A stretch of 47,932 bases of DNA, taken from assembly GCA_002633005.1 (NCBI GenBank), contig NMRA01000853.1:1-47932 (forward strand), written 5' to 3'. This DNA is from Phoronis australis (lineage: Eukaryota; Phoronida; Phoronidae). Shown here piece by piece: positions 25,501 to 34,430 of the stretch. The position numbers and the translations under genes were made by a program. The notes beneath the pieces are model-generated. The model saw only the letters and a list, made by a program, of their open reading frames with translations. It was not told where the DNA came from and searched no databases. Positions within the stretch are counted from its first letter, which is position 1, and each line of letters starts with the position of its first letter.

Positions 25501-28500
25501 GGGCGGGAGCTCAATAGTTGACATACTGAAATTCTCAGCAAGTTTTTGGCCAATGCCAGTAAAAAAGTCATTAAATGCATTTGCTATTTTACTTTTGTCC
25601 GAAAAAACATCGTTTCCAATTAGAAATTCATTTCATAAATTACATGTTAATATTTTGATGACATTTCCACTAATTGACCTCTTACGGTGCATTATGAGAC
25701 CCATGAGGGAAAAATTGTAAACTCGATTAAAAGTGTGGTTAATGCTAAGAATCACAGATGTTTTACTTTAAGCACTTCAGAATACAAGATGAATGAATTT
25801 GTCAAACTTCCAGAAGAAAAATGCACCTAATGACTCCATGGGTGCACCAAATGACCTGAAAATTTAGAATTCAAACTCAATGCATTTACTAAACGGATGT
25901 GTAATTTTGAAGTCTCTAGCTCAAAATTTTAGTTTGCAATCAATGACCTTTGGCCTATTTTCTTCTGAATGGTTAGGCCTATTGCGTAGTAAAGTAGGGT
26001 GCATGTTGACCTACACCAGTGTGCTGAAATTGAAAAGTATTCCTTGAAAAATGTAGGAGATATAACATTTTTAACGTTAGATGACCTTTGCACTAATTGA
26101 CCCTATCCGGTGCATTATAAGCGTCTTTAGGAAAATTATTGGAAAGCCCGTGAAAAGTGTCAGTGTTTAATGCTGAGAATCACAGTTGTCTAAAGGTTGA
26201 CACATCGGAATACTTGCTGAATGAAAAGGACAAATTTTCTGAAGAAAAATGCACCTAATGACCCCATGGTTGCACTAAATGACCTGAAACTTTGTATTTC
26301 GAATTGAATTAGACGTAACAATCAGACGTGTGAATTTGAAGTGTCTAGCTCAAAATTTTAGTTTGTACCTAATGACCTTTGACCTGTTCTATCTGATTGG
26401 ATGATTCGATTACTTTGAAAAGTAATTTTTTAAAATTATCTTGTTGACTTATACCTGTGCACGGAATTTGAAAAAGATAGCTTTAAAACTGAAGAAGGAG
26501 TGGCATTTTGGAAATTATATGACCTTTACACCAAACGACCTCTTCCGATGCAATATAGAATATGAGTATATAACGAATCAAAATTCATGTTCTGTCAAAA
26601 TTCATATGCTGATTTTAAAGAACCTACATGTACCTGCTCCCAATTTGGAGTTATTAAGTGTCAAATTTGGTCGAAAGAAGAATAAGAAGAATGAAGAAAA
26701 CCCAGGAACAACAGTAGGCCTACTCTGCGCTTACACGCACAGAGTAATGATAATAATAATAATAAGAAGAAGGAAATTGAAGAAAACCCAGGAAGAACAG
26801 TACTCTGCGCTTGCACGCGCAGAGTAATTACCGTTGTTTTCATCTTTGTTATCTCTTTTCCAGTAAGAAACCGTTACATTTAAAACTGTTTCTTTTACCA
26901 GAGAAAACTTGTAACCTAACGCGCAAGTATATACATGTATGATGTGATCCGCCACTTGAACTGTCTGGTTGAAGTATTTAAAAAATGTGCCGAAAAAATG
27001 AACGAAACTTAGGAATTCGAAGCGTATGGGATAAATGCAAACGTACCTGGATTTGTCGTGGGATATTACTTCATCTACGCCACTCTCGGTACGGTTTGAG
27101 TATTTATGTCCCTTATATACGGTTCACTTACATGGTGAAAATTAAAGTCTACAACCTTGAACACGAGCACGTCGTAACCACAATGTTTTTCTCCAAGTGA
27201 ATGTGCTTCGCCACCTTAGGTAAGGTTTTCTTCAGCTTCATGTGTCCTTGTCTTGTTATTAAAGCAAAGCAATGAATGAATTAAATTATGAGCCGTTTTT
27301 TTTCGCTTTTCCGTTCGACTGTGCTGTTTCAGTAACAGCAGTCCGGAGACTTTATTCATTCGAATGCATTTAAAATGATCTGCCATTTATCGAGTAGGGT
27401 GTAGCTCCGCCAGCAGAGCGTTAGACTGTGACCGCGGGGTTTCCTTGCCGATAATGTCTCTTAAAGTCTTATCTAATCACTTTCGCGCCTCTGTTGCTTC
27501 TCCAAAATACACTTATAAAAATAACTTGCCATACGTCGAGCTCCTGTTTAGCGTACAAATAAATAGAAGTTAACTTGATAGTTCATATACATATATTATT
27601 TTCCTAGCACCAGTTTCTATTTATAGTAACACACTACTTTCATATTGCTACACCTAACCTATCCCTTATTGGTCAGTTTTCTTTAACTTTATTATGGTAG
27701 CATCCCTACACCATCTCATATACTTGTTCACAAAACGTGTTTAACAGTTCTTCAAATAGGCTAATAACATAACACGTCAAAAAATCCAAAAGAAAGATTT
27801 TTAATATTCCAGAAGTGCCCATTGCATGCCCAGCGGCTAGGTGTACTCAATTGAGTAGACATGGTTCTAGTTCCCATCTTAACTGCAGGGTCTCTTCTGA
27901 GGTTTCCATGAACGACCAGGAAAGAAAAGTAGACTGAGCAACCATTCGCTTGATGGTCACTTAGGAACTTTTATAATGCATGCTTTCAAGACTGACATTA
28001 TTGTAATATTCTTGTCATTTTAGGAATATATTTGCAACGAGGCAAGCACCCATGAAAACCTAACAATGTGTTACGACTAATTCACGCAAACAGGAAGTGC
28101 AATCCAAAACGAGGCTACGATAGCTCCGTTAATCGCACTGCTGTCTTCCCCGTTGCTTGAACTGCGACAGAAAAAACATGGACAATTAACTGTCTTTTTT
28201 GTAATCCCTAAAGACGTTGAGAATCAGAACCGTTGTGTCGTTGCCATACGCCGAGACGAAGGGAAATATTTTCGGATAATATTGATAAGTGTTTTCGAAA
28301 GTTTGATCACATTTTGTCGTATCTCGGTTGCCCAGAATTATAGCAACGACCGGTGAATCTTTGGCCAGCCAAGCTGTGTTTTCATAACGACAGGTTGAAA
28401 CACAATGGATTACGTTTCAAAAAAGACAGAGCCCACAATCCTTCTTGATTTTTGGGGCCGAATATCGGCCATATCCCCTCTGAAAAATATTGAAGAATGA

Positions 28501-31500
28501 CGAGAAATTCCCCTCAAGTGATTAAAAATTCCCCTCAAGTGATTAACATTTTCCCTCGAGGTTCAAATCACTTGTAACTCACTCAAGTGACTATTTGAAA
28601 GAGCACAAAATGTTAGTTTTGACTACTTGAGGCAGAGCCCATGAGAGCTTGCAGCAGGGCGGGGGTGCTATTGGTAGGGCCGGTAGAATTTCCCCTCTCA
28701 GAAGGCACAGGCACCTTTCTCCTCGGATGAACGAGGGCCCTGAAGGAACATGATAACTATTCAGTATGCTTACTCTGCTTAGTTAACTTTAATTAACTAA
28801 GCAAAAAAAGCTCTAAAACGAGATGGCTTATTTTTTTTTAAGTTATGCTTTGGACAAACAAACTGGGTGTTTTAATTTTAAAATTCATCTTGGCCCACAA
28901 CACCAATGAAATAGACAGTAAGAATTAGTAAAACCAAGAAAGTATAATTCATGGTCAAAAAATTCAATACCATCAATCATTCTTGGGATCAATGACAAAT
29001 GACCTGGTCTTAGGATTGATCACAATATTAAACCAAATGTGACTTGCACATGACAGCAAAATCCAATGAGTCACCACTGTCAAATTCATCATAAATTCGT
29101 CAAAAATACGAACAGATGAACTGGCTCGGGTAGAAAGCATTTTTATCAACAATTTACATGTACAAGAAGAAACGTAACCCCACATTCAACATCACGGGCG
29201 TCGCACCATACGGGGCTGGAAGGAGCTATAGCTATAGGGGGGGGGGCTATAGCCCCACTTTTTTCAGCGCTGCGCCGCCCATGAACATATGGTCCGTAAC
29301 ACGATCGCCGCAATATAGTCATATTTATCTTTTATGTTTCGAACGTAGTTTTCCGAAAAAAATATACCCTTTCGTCGGAAAACTCTTTGGTGCGTTGACG
29401 TGTTCTCTAATGTACGTCTCTGTGGTTAATTATTGACACATTTTTAAGATTTAATATCCAGGTTGGGCTCGAAAGACCAGTCATCTAACTCACGCAATGT
29501 CAACTTCCGGACAAAAAAAATCTTTTAGATTTTTGGGGGTGGATTTTGACACTCAATTGGATAGTATGACGCATAAGAACTTCACAATTCCAGAAGTCAC
29601 TTCCCATCTGGATAAGGAACAAACTGAGCAAATTTTATAGAAGTAAATGGTCTAAATCAAAACTTATTACCTCCTGGACAGAATATGGGTTTACAACCCA
29701 GGTAAAAAGATAAGTTAACAAAACCAGCCTAACTGCAACAGGGTCTCAAATTTCAGTAATATATACCCATTTACAAACAAAAATCTATAATGGTAAATAA
29801 AATGCGGAAACATAAATTCAGATCAATTATGCATCTTCAAGGAAAAGGAACAGTACAGTGGTCAGAAATCATCTAAATGTGATGACCACACTGAGAAATC
29901 CTGTCAGACCAAAAAATCCAGTGGCTAAACAAAATGAACAATGTACCATTACCATGTGGCCCAGGATCATGATCCGTGCCCGGAGAAAAATTCAGTCTTA
30001 GACTAGGTAAATTTTAGATTTGTGCTGTTCACACAAGCAGTTCTGGTGCAAACAAAGCTTGCGACAACACACAAGCCTACTTCCCTACACAGCTGTGCTG
30101 ATACAATAATGCCCCCACTGGATTTAGCAGATCAGCCAGAGTATTTACAGGTCCAGCCACTGTACTGTTTCCTCCCTTTGAATTTTTACAATGCTACATC
30201 CTTGACAATCGCAGATTGCCTCTTTCAATGCATACTCCACTTCCTCTGTCCCAGTTTCCCCACATTTGCTGAGAGTGGCCTATCTCAACAAATTACTTTG
30301 GACCTGTTGTGGTATAAGCCAGTAATCTTTGGCAAATACTTTTTCCCCCGACTCGTTCCTCAAGCTACAAATTCTCTTTGACATATCTTCTGGGAGTAGA
30401 CTTTACGGCCTCTCTCTAGCCCCCTCACTTAGTTGTCCAGAAGGGTACCTTCTTGCTGGTTGTGAACTTTTCCATACCCAACCTTTACTAATAATCGGCA
30501 AGTCTCCAACTTCAGCAGAAGCCACTTCTTCAGCATAAGCCTTTCCTGATTCCTAAAATTGTATTAATGAAAAAATTAAACATATTAAATTTAATGTGGC
30601 CATTTCGGCTCAGAAAATATGAATACCAAGCTAAAGTGAAGGCACCAATATTTTTGACGGCTTTAGCATGTTTAATTAACTTCATAATTGCAGAAATTCA
30701 TTGACAGACATAACATACTCCCTAGTCTCTAAAAGTAGTTCATGGGCAGAAGTCATGTTACACATTTGGTGGTTGTTATGAAAAGTTATGATGACTACCT
30801 ATTTTCTATGCCAATGTATACGTGTAGTTGCATAAACATCAACACATTTGAATAAGATATGATTAAGCAATAAGGCCCAAGTTATAAGCAATCACGGTGT
30901 GTCAATAAAAGTATTTTTGCATGAATGACGTGCTTCTAAAAATATTCCTCAGGGTCAGACCCTGGAGTTTAGTGATTCCTACCTGAGCTCACACGAAGCA
31001 GGACGTTGAACCTTGACTTAACGTCTTTGGTCATTTTTCAGACCTCTATCAGGCTCTATCAGATTTCTCCTCTAGTGTGCAGTGGATGTTCTCAGTGTCT
31101 TTGGCGACAGCAATATATCTCGAGTGTTGTAACGATGATTCGGGCAAGTGAATCTAATACGGTAGATTATGTAGCTCCTGCTGCACACCTGCCTCCGAGG
31201 CAGACACTGAGACAGACTACTTCTCAGGAGGACACGTTCCACCTCCACGTCAGCTCCACGTACTCTTATAAGGTGCTCAAATGTCTCGCTCTATACCTTG
31301 TGCATTTCCCAAGAGTTTCCAAAGTTGTTTCTCTCCGCAATTTGTAGAAATACCACATTCGATGCGACTGGCAGTGCCAGATAAGTAGATAAATTCGCAA
31401 ACCCGCACTTTAGGTCAGCCATCATTCAACTAACGCATTGTAAGCTTTAGTTTGGTATTCAGACGAGTTGGATGAACAAATTTAGTATAATTTCATATTT

Positions 31501-32594
31501 TAGTGGGAAATGCTAGTGTCTTTAAAATTAATTAAAAACATTTAAGCAAACCAATTCTTTTAATTGTTGTATTATACCACGGCATATTAATGCGTAGAAA
31601 CGGCGCACAACTAGTGACTGGTTTAACATGACAAATACACATACGCGGTCTGAAAATAGTGAAATTCAGACACCTATTACCAAGCCTGCCTGAAGGGCTG
31701 ACAAAGTTTTTATTGTATTAATTTCAAGGGCATGGAGTCTTCTACATGTCCATGTTATTATTTTTAGTTTTCTCGCGGGGGCAGCTTCGCTATAAGGGTA
31801 CAACTTACTGCTGGTTTTTCACAAGAAGGAAATGTACCTCCACGGAAACAGTTCCAGTGTTACCATGGTAACAGATATTGCAGTGTCGGTGCCGTTTTTA
31901 CTGACATTGGTCATGAACCTATCATGTGATATCAAAATTGTTCAGAAACGATTCTGTTTGAAGCAGAAACTGGAGTAGAAAATTTGGTCAAAAATGACTC
32001 ATTCCACACCAAGAAATTGCCTCATTTTGCCCCCAAGAACACTTCCCTTGTATCTCCTAAACCACCAAACTTTGTGGTGTCATACTTCACCCAATTTCTC
32101 TCATCCCTAATGTGATTTATCAGACTAAACATGAATCTGAATGGCTGACCCCCCACCTTGTCACTTGTTGGCTGTACAGTGGTCGGTGGATCCGCGGACT
32201 GATACTTAACATTACTATGACCATAGAATTCTAGGACTTCCCATAGTTCCATGCTATGACGACTATACGTTAGTGAACAGCACAGTACTCTACTTTTCAC
32301 CACGTATAAAAATAATAAAGGGTATAATAATCTTATAAAACTAAACACAATCTGATTCGGTGCATTAAACTGCGTTAGCTATGTGGATACCCACCGTTCT
32401 GTAAATCTACGTTGTTCAATAACTTTTAAAGCCACGTCCAGTTTTCCTTTGAATTTGCTTTTGTGCACTGTAGCGAAACCACCAGCTCCGATAATTTCTT
32501 CCGCCACGGATATGTCTTCCAACTTTATTTCAGGGCACTTCAAGCTCTTCCGAATGGTCTCCGCACGCTTCGTCTTGTCATGGTTGTTAGCCAT
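6399..32594 (-). CDS. Multi-exon gene: TKL/RIPK-like kinase joined to PARP14-like KH region and macro domain (3' partial)
   Basis: Nine exons on the minus strand (32395-32594, 19544-19748, 19029-19148, 18734-18894, 18507-18556, 17754-17906, 17017-17105, 15819-15879, 6399-7574) are bounded by AG acceptors and GT donors. Exit phases 2,0,0,2,1,1,0,1,1 match the entry phase of each next exon. Predicted product so far is 738 residues: kinase domain about 30-315, linker 316-350, KH-like region about 365-690, macro domain from about 700. The Gly-rich loop (G36-G39), VALK lysine (K57), HSDLK (158-162), DFG (178-180) and APE (205-207) are all visible. Expected role, from family knowledge, is a cytosolic signalling kinase coupled to ADP-ribose or nucleic-acid recognition. 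The weakest join is exon 6 to 7 (donor GTACGA, with an in-frame TAA at 17743-17745 if unspliced), so two separate genes remain possible. The 3' end lies beyond position 1. Confidence 0.65.
7575..10127. other. Intron 8 sequence, left part
   Basis: No exon is recognised between the macro-domain exon and foldback element 2 on the minus strand, apart from one dispersed repeat at 8941-9049. No plus-strand gene is supported. Confidence 0.35.
8941..9049 (+). repeat. Dispersed repeat, copy 1
   Basis: This block of about 110 bp matches, in inverted orientation, 26826-26937. Shared landmarks are TATATACTTGCGCGTTAGGT, a GTAAAAGAA..CAGTTTTAAATGTAA segment and ACAAAGATGAAAACA. It does not encode anything recognisable. 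Confidence 0.6.
10128..13575. repeat. Foldback element 2 (same family as element 1)
   Basis: Left terminus TAGCCCAGAGCACTTAGCAT (from 10148) and right terminus around 13450-13575 are reverse complements. Arms about 10133-11800 and 12670-13575 carry the same units of about 290 bp as element 1. The inner parts of the arms (about 11440-11800 and 12670-13060) also pair with each other, around ACAAGAATT/AATTCTTG and the GAGAGAGTTCAGTAGACGC segment. The core of about 870 bp contains minor open frames without recognisable domains. It sits in intron 8 of the kinase-macro gene. Confidence 0.75.
10272..10579. mobile_element. Nested hAT-like MITE in left arm of foldback 2
   Basis: The 308-bp insert begins CAGGGACGGATCCAGGATTT and ends AAATCCGCCACTG, giving imperfect terminal inverted repeats (CAGnGnCGGAT). 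It is flanked by CTGGG on both sides (10267-10271 and 10580-10584) and interrupts a stretch that is continuous in foldback element 1. CAG-TGGCG ends are usual for hAT non-autonomous elements. Only five of the expected eight duplicated bases are clear. Confidence 0.6.
13576..14985. other. Unassigned intronic sequence
   Basis: A pyrimidine-rich stretch with an undetermined base lies at 13560-13740. The rest shows several small open frames without recognisable features. Nothing is called. Confidence 0.3.
14986..15595 (+). pseudogene. Ty3/gypsy-type integrase remnant
   Basis: Consecutive plus-strand fragments read, in order: VMTQVARHKQQDWLD (connection region); then GIVGMKEVARSYMWWPKTDS (HHCC-region helix and WWP motif before integrase); then VFLDVYTK with a stop where Trp is expected; then FSRYGLPKQLVSDNEPQFSS (integrase core second acidic motif). 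At least two stops and two frame changes break it and no LTRs were seen, so it is a dead pol fragment. It lies antisense to, and within, intron 8 of the kinase-macro gene. Confidence 0.8.
15712..15774. repeat. Long perfect-like hairpin
   Basis: AAATAGGTAAATGAAATAAC and its near-reverse complement flank a GAATGGATCATTC centre, giving a stem of about 27 bp. The sequence ATTTAAGAAGCCCA occurs just before (about 15608) and again right after (about 15768), as if duplicated. It could be a tiny palindromic MITE. Confidence 0.65.
15819..15879 (-). CDS. Linker mini-exon 8 (61 nt)
   Basis: Acceptor TTTATTTCTTATCTCAG and donor GAAG/GTGAGT are both near consensus. In the phase left by exon 7 it reads KTRTPSDPCV then EGVDHLKDME, acidic and without stops. 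Its exit phase of 1 matches exon 9, making an Asp codon across the junction. It has no recognisable domain. Support comes from splice-site quality and the phase chain only, so it is the least certain exon. Confidence 0.58.
15880..17016. other. Intron 7
   Basis: This lies between mini-exon 8 and exon 7 of the kinase-macro gene. Nothing else is recognised. Confidence 0.4.
17017..17105 (-). CDS. Kinase exon 7: C-terminal helix and linker
   Basis: A strong acceptor (TTCATATTCATTTTCAG) and strong donor (CAG/GTAAGC) bound 89 nt. Read in the phase demanded by exon 6, it gives K-MAKLLHDEYVGTYK and on to VKDVFQ with no stop. MAKLLHDEY after SNFK resembles the final I-helix of kinases (RPTFxEMxxLL). 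This supports splicing out of the weak exon 6 donor and argues that the gene does not stop at 17743. Exit phase is 0. Confidence 0.72.
17754..17906 (-). CDS. Kinase exon 6: subdomains X-XI
   Basis: Acceptor AAACTTTTTCAG is followed by LTIEPIKHQILNGIR, then LVSDCLKYWPCDRSNF. The latter is subdomain XI, where CLxxxPxDRPxF is usual and Pro is replaced here by Ser. Entry phase is 1. The proposed donor is AAAA/GTACGA after 17754 (exit phase 1). It is weak, with A rather than G at -1, but the next exon fits it exactly. If unspliced, the frame ends at TAA 17743-17745, giving a kinase-only protein of about 300 residues. Confidence 0.8.
18507..18556 (-). CDS. Kinase exon 5: subdomain IX (50 nt)
   Basis: Acceptor TTTACTTTCAG and donor AAAG/GTAACA bound 50 nt. 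The split codon AG/T gives serine, followed by FGVLLFELVKKEPLFK, the F-helix of kinases. Entry phase 2 and exit phase 1 both match the neighbours. This exon is too short to appear as a stand-alone reading frame and was found from splice sites plus kinase motif order. Confidence 0.85.
18734..18894 (-). CDS. Kinase exon 4: DFG motif, activation segment and APE
   Basis: The exon runs from an acceptor ending ACACTTAG to donor GGAG/GTAATT. It begins IGDFGVS (DFG Mg-binding motif, D178) and continues through an activation segment rich in Thr and Ser to GTPTHMAPEMF (APE motif), ending at SETDVW. Entry phase is 0 and exit phase is 2. The insert between the APE motif and the DVW tryptophan (KPSIAKREMPKNTSET) contains extra basic residues. 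With exon 5 the DVWSFG motif of subdomain IX is restored across the junction. Confidence 0.88.
19029..19148 (-). CDS. Kinase exon 3: catalytic loop (HSD variant)
   Basis: Exactly 40 codons lie between acceptor TTTGTTTCAG and donor AAG/GTGAAG. The helix VADAMQYLHNN is followed by the catalytic loop LVHSDLKLANIL. The catalytic aspartate (D160), lysine (K162) and metal-binding asparagine (N165) are kept, but the usual HRD arginine is serine. The catalytic residues are intact, so activity is plausible. Loss of the HRD arginine usually means that activation does not depend on a phosphorylated activation loop. Confidence 0.88.
19544..19748 (-). CDS. Kinase exon 2: C-helix, hinge and start of C-lobe
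   Basis: Acceptor ACAATTTCAG precedes base 19748 and donor CAG/GTATGT follows 19544. Residues 68-135 include the C-helix (CKEARAM, with E77 the probable salt-bridge glutamate), the EHKSIVKIYG strand and the hinge LVLEYLEHGSLKDF, which is typical of TKL and Tyr-like kinases. It enters in phase 2 and leaves in phase 0. The intron separating it from exon 1 is about 12.6 kb and holds LINE A, LINE B and the tandem array. Confidence 0.87.
20090..20405 (+). pseudogene. LINE A ORF1 C-terminal fragment
   Basis: One frame reads IERAHRLQRGRGVERPVIVK, then FNSYKDRDMVL and ISEDFSPKIRE. This is the pattern of L1-like/invertebrate LINE ORF1 RNA-binding proteins (RxxHRxG, FxxxKDRExxL, xxxEDF). A stop and a frame change near 20276 are followed by NLVRMDYDKLTINGKAYKYD and a terminal TAG at 20403-20405, directly upstream of ORF2. 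Confidence 0.7.
20425..22842 (+). pseudogene. LINE A ORF2: endonuclease and reverse transcriptase, broken
   Basis: The EN start SSWNINGLKNKF is followed by GGVLIFVKNE, VYISPQGS and DHFP-type SNHFPL. An internal deletion then removes the first part of the RT. RT resumes at AQAGFRKGYSTVDNMF, then LFVDFKKAFDWV, RQGCQLSPFLFSLFINDL, FADDLVLVAE and VNMSKTKIIVF. The distal part ends in a CPCC-type knuckle (near 22545), with a 3' tail GGGCCGGAGGCCTG followed by ATGAAATAAA near 22842. Stops at about 21476, 21514, 22004 and 22182 show it is inactive. It lies in kinase intron 1. Confidence 0.88.
22850..22980 (+). repeat. Conserved coding-like segment, copy 1
   Basis: Immediately after the LINE A tail one frame reads LVTRWRNLFVHELADIELPT then NMEIDYIFREFARK before TAG. 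The same layout recurs at 45335-45443. I do not recognise the family. It may be a fragment of a mobile-element ORF. Confidence 0.45.
23600..25720 (-). pseudogene. LINE B: CR1/jockey-group reverse transcriptase, 5' truncated
   Basis: Minus-strand fragments give NYRPISVLPAVSKILERCVQ, the QSGFRPLHST motif, a DLKKVFDSVDYGIL strand reached by a frameshift near 25050, GVPQGSILGPQLF, VLYADDTA (YADD catalytic box, intact), LNVSKTKSMLFG, QPHIDYCLPVWG and a C-terminus IIWNSLIPEIK reached by a shift near 24080. A 3' UTR (about 23660-23940) ends in a TTTATTTATT repeat (an AAATAAAT tail on the element strand) near 23620-23645. The 5' end is truncated by about 25720. It is inactive and lies in kinase intron 1, in the same orientation as the host gene. 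Confidence 0.88.
25650..26560. repeat. Tandem repeat with a unit of about 425 bp, about 2.1 copies
   Basis: Landmarks recur at constant spacing: GAAGAAAAATGCACCTAATG at about 25815 and 26241; CGGTGCATTATRAG at about 25684 and 26109, and a diverged third copy near 26546; GTCTAGCTCAAAATTTTAGT near 26340 with its partner near 25914. It is interspersed with the word AATGACCT. It lies directly upstream of truncated LINE B. Confidence 0.75.
26681..26828. repeat. Direct repeat pair, each with a TACTCTGCGC hairpin
   Basis: Two units (26681-26746 and 26761-26828) share GAAGAAAACCCAGGAA and end in hairpins TACTCTGCGC-loop-GCRCAGAGTA (26721-26746 and 26801-26826). The stems of the second are perfect. 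They are separated by an AATAAT microsatellite. Confidence 0.7.
26826..26937 (-). repeat. Dispersed repeat, copy 2
   Basis: This is the inverted copy of the block at 8941-9049, abutting the hairpin unit. See that entry for shared landmarks. Confidence 0.6.
26938..32394. other. Kinase intron 1, proximal part
   Basis: This long intronic stretch contains no recognised exon. Minor items are two copies of ATTCCCCTCAAGTGATTAA near 28507-28545 and a G-run flanked by CTATAG near 29228-29258. Open frames at about 30022-30540 and 31006-31347 show no family features and do not look like exons. Confidence 0.4.
32395..32594 (-). CDS. Kinase exon 1: start codon, Gly-rich loop and VALK lysine
   Basis: ATG at 32594 lies in a good context (ACCATGG) with an in-frame TAA nine bases upstream, so this is very likely the true start. 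It encodes 66 residues plus two bases. After a basic N-terminus comes the glycine-rich ATP-binding loop IGAGGFATV and the VALKV strand with the catalytic lysine K57. This order is diagnostic of subdomains I-II of a protein kinase, and the LEDI segment before the loop resembles TKL/RIPK-type kinases. The donor is ACG/GTGGGT. Exit phase 2 matches the next exon and makes an Arg codon across the junction. Reading on instead hits TAG after five codons. Confidence 0.85.
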
Positions 32595-34430
32595 GGTTAT
32601 TTGTTACTGGTCTTTCTAAAATCAGAGAGTTGTGTACATAATGTGTCAGAAAACGACTCAGTATGATAAATACTATTCCGACCAGTACAAAATCGGTTTC
32701 TTTTTGCTTTTGCTCACATTAGAAATGGTTTGTAGACTGGATGGGAATTGGCATATCGTTAAAGCTTCATTGGCGGGGACCGCGCTCATTCAAGTTGCTT
32801 GTCACGATAACGGGTTTGCTTCAGTCGCTAAGGCACTATGGTCGTCGTTGTCATTGCAGGCATTTCATTGTAAGAAAATTCAGCGAAAAGGAAAAGAACG
32901 CGACGATGTTGATTGGAAATGCAAATATGCCTTTTAAAGAAGTTGATTCTTAACACCTTAACTAAAACAGCACTTTCTTCTTGCCCACCTATACAGAACA
33001 CTCAAAAATAGGCCAACTTCCCTGAAGACTCGAAGATCTTTACGCTGCCACCGAAGTCCATCTAACGGATTTACGTGTAACGAAAACCATCAGAAAATCA
33101 CAAGACCGGCAAGCCCTTCAAAACACGATCGTTCAATTCAATTGAATGTAACGTGTTAATTTCAACTGAACTGTGAAGCAAAGATATAACGCCAAAGAAA
33201 CTCTTCATTTCTTGATTTAGCAATAAGTAGAGAAGGAACGTAACTAAACAAACCATGATCTAAAAATTGATAAGGCAGCAATCTGTTACATCTATAACGT
33301 TTTATCACGGGATGACTAAATTGTTCCGCCGCGCCTTGGGATGCATGCATGCGTTTTCAGGACTAATTTTATGCAGAAAAACCGAATTTTTGTGTCCTTA
33401 CAAACGGAGTTCTTTACAACAATTTATTTCCAAAATACCCAAAATCACCACCGAATTATAAATTCCCAAATTTTCATACGAGAAGAAAATTTCGCCTTAA
33501 AAATGACTTTTCATACACACGGGTGATACAGTGTATGATGTGATTCAGCTTCATCATTTAATTTTTCTATTTCCCCGCAATCATAGTCACACAAACAAAC
33601 ACACACAGACGTACACATTATTCTCTCTCAGTCTCCAGCCAGAGAAGAAGCCCAACCAGGCAACCACTTCCGTTGAAATTCAGCAACTTTCCTCGTTTCA
33701 GTGATAATTATATTTTTCCATTTAACACTACATTTCCAATTCATTTTTAAAAACAGAAAAACAAGGGAGTTCACATTTTTTATAATAAATATGCATTTTA
33801 GCCAATACAATTATAAGTTATAAAGTTGATATTTTCATGAAAAACTTCACTTCTGTCAAAAATTACTGTCCCAGAAGGCACAGATGTTCAAAAATATACT
33901 TAAAAATTATTTGAACTCAATAACACTTGAAGATAGATCACTAGGTCATAGAAAAAACGTTAAAAGAAAAATTGCACTCAACAACTTCATTTTTTACAAC
34001 TTGATGTTGCAATTTTGCAACAGTGGGAGCTGTTAGTAGCAAATGTCCCATGTTTATCTAAACATTTGTTTGTGAAAATCACTACAAAACAACACCAGAA
34101 GAAACATTTTTATATTGAAATTATTCTAATTATCAGCAAAAACTCTTCCAACTTTCCTCCTGCTCAATTTCAGATTCTAAGTTTGTTAGACTAGTACAGT
34201 ATACTAATAAAGTTTAGTAGTTCGCATACTTTTTAGAGGTAAACAGTTTATTTCTCAAAAGAAGAAAATAACAGCAAGTGCTAACTAATAAATACCGGTA
34301 TATAGTCACAGAGAATTCCTGTAATGAAGTCAACCCAATGTGTTCCAAGATCTCTTTGGTAGCCTCTATGGACCAGTGATTCACATTGTTGCACCTAAAC
34401 ATCACACAATTTAGTTTTAAAAAATAAATG
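32595..34430. other. Upstream region of the kinase gene
   Basis: This should hold the kinase promoter. No TATA box or other element can be called with confidence. A CA-rich simple sequence lies at about 33589-33618. Confidence 0.35.

Noticed and set aside
27380-27470. Another A-box-like segment (GTGTAGCTCCGCCAGCAGAGCG), preceded by CTGCCATTTATCGAGT, which is also found near 1364
   Set aside because: No B-box and no cloverleaf. The shared 16-mer suggests a repeat, but I could not delimit it.
30022-31347. Open frames of 113-119 codons on the plus strand
   Set aside because: No domain, no splice context, and composition like the surrounding intron.
32022-32348. Minus-strand open frame of 108 codons directly downstream of kinase exon 1
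   Set aside because: It sits inside intron 1, is not in phase with kinase exon 1, and the exon 1 to 2 junction already restores the kinase domain.
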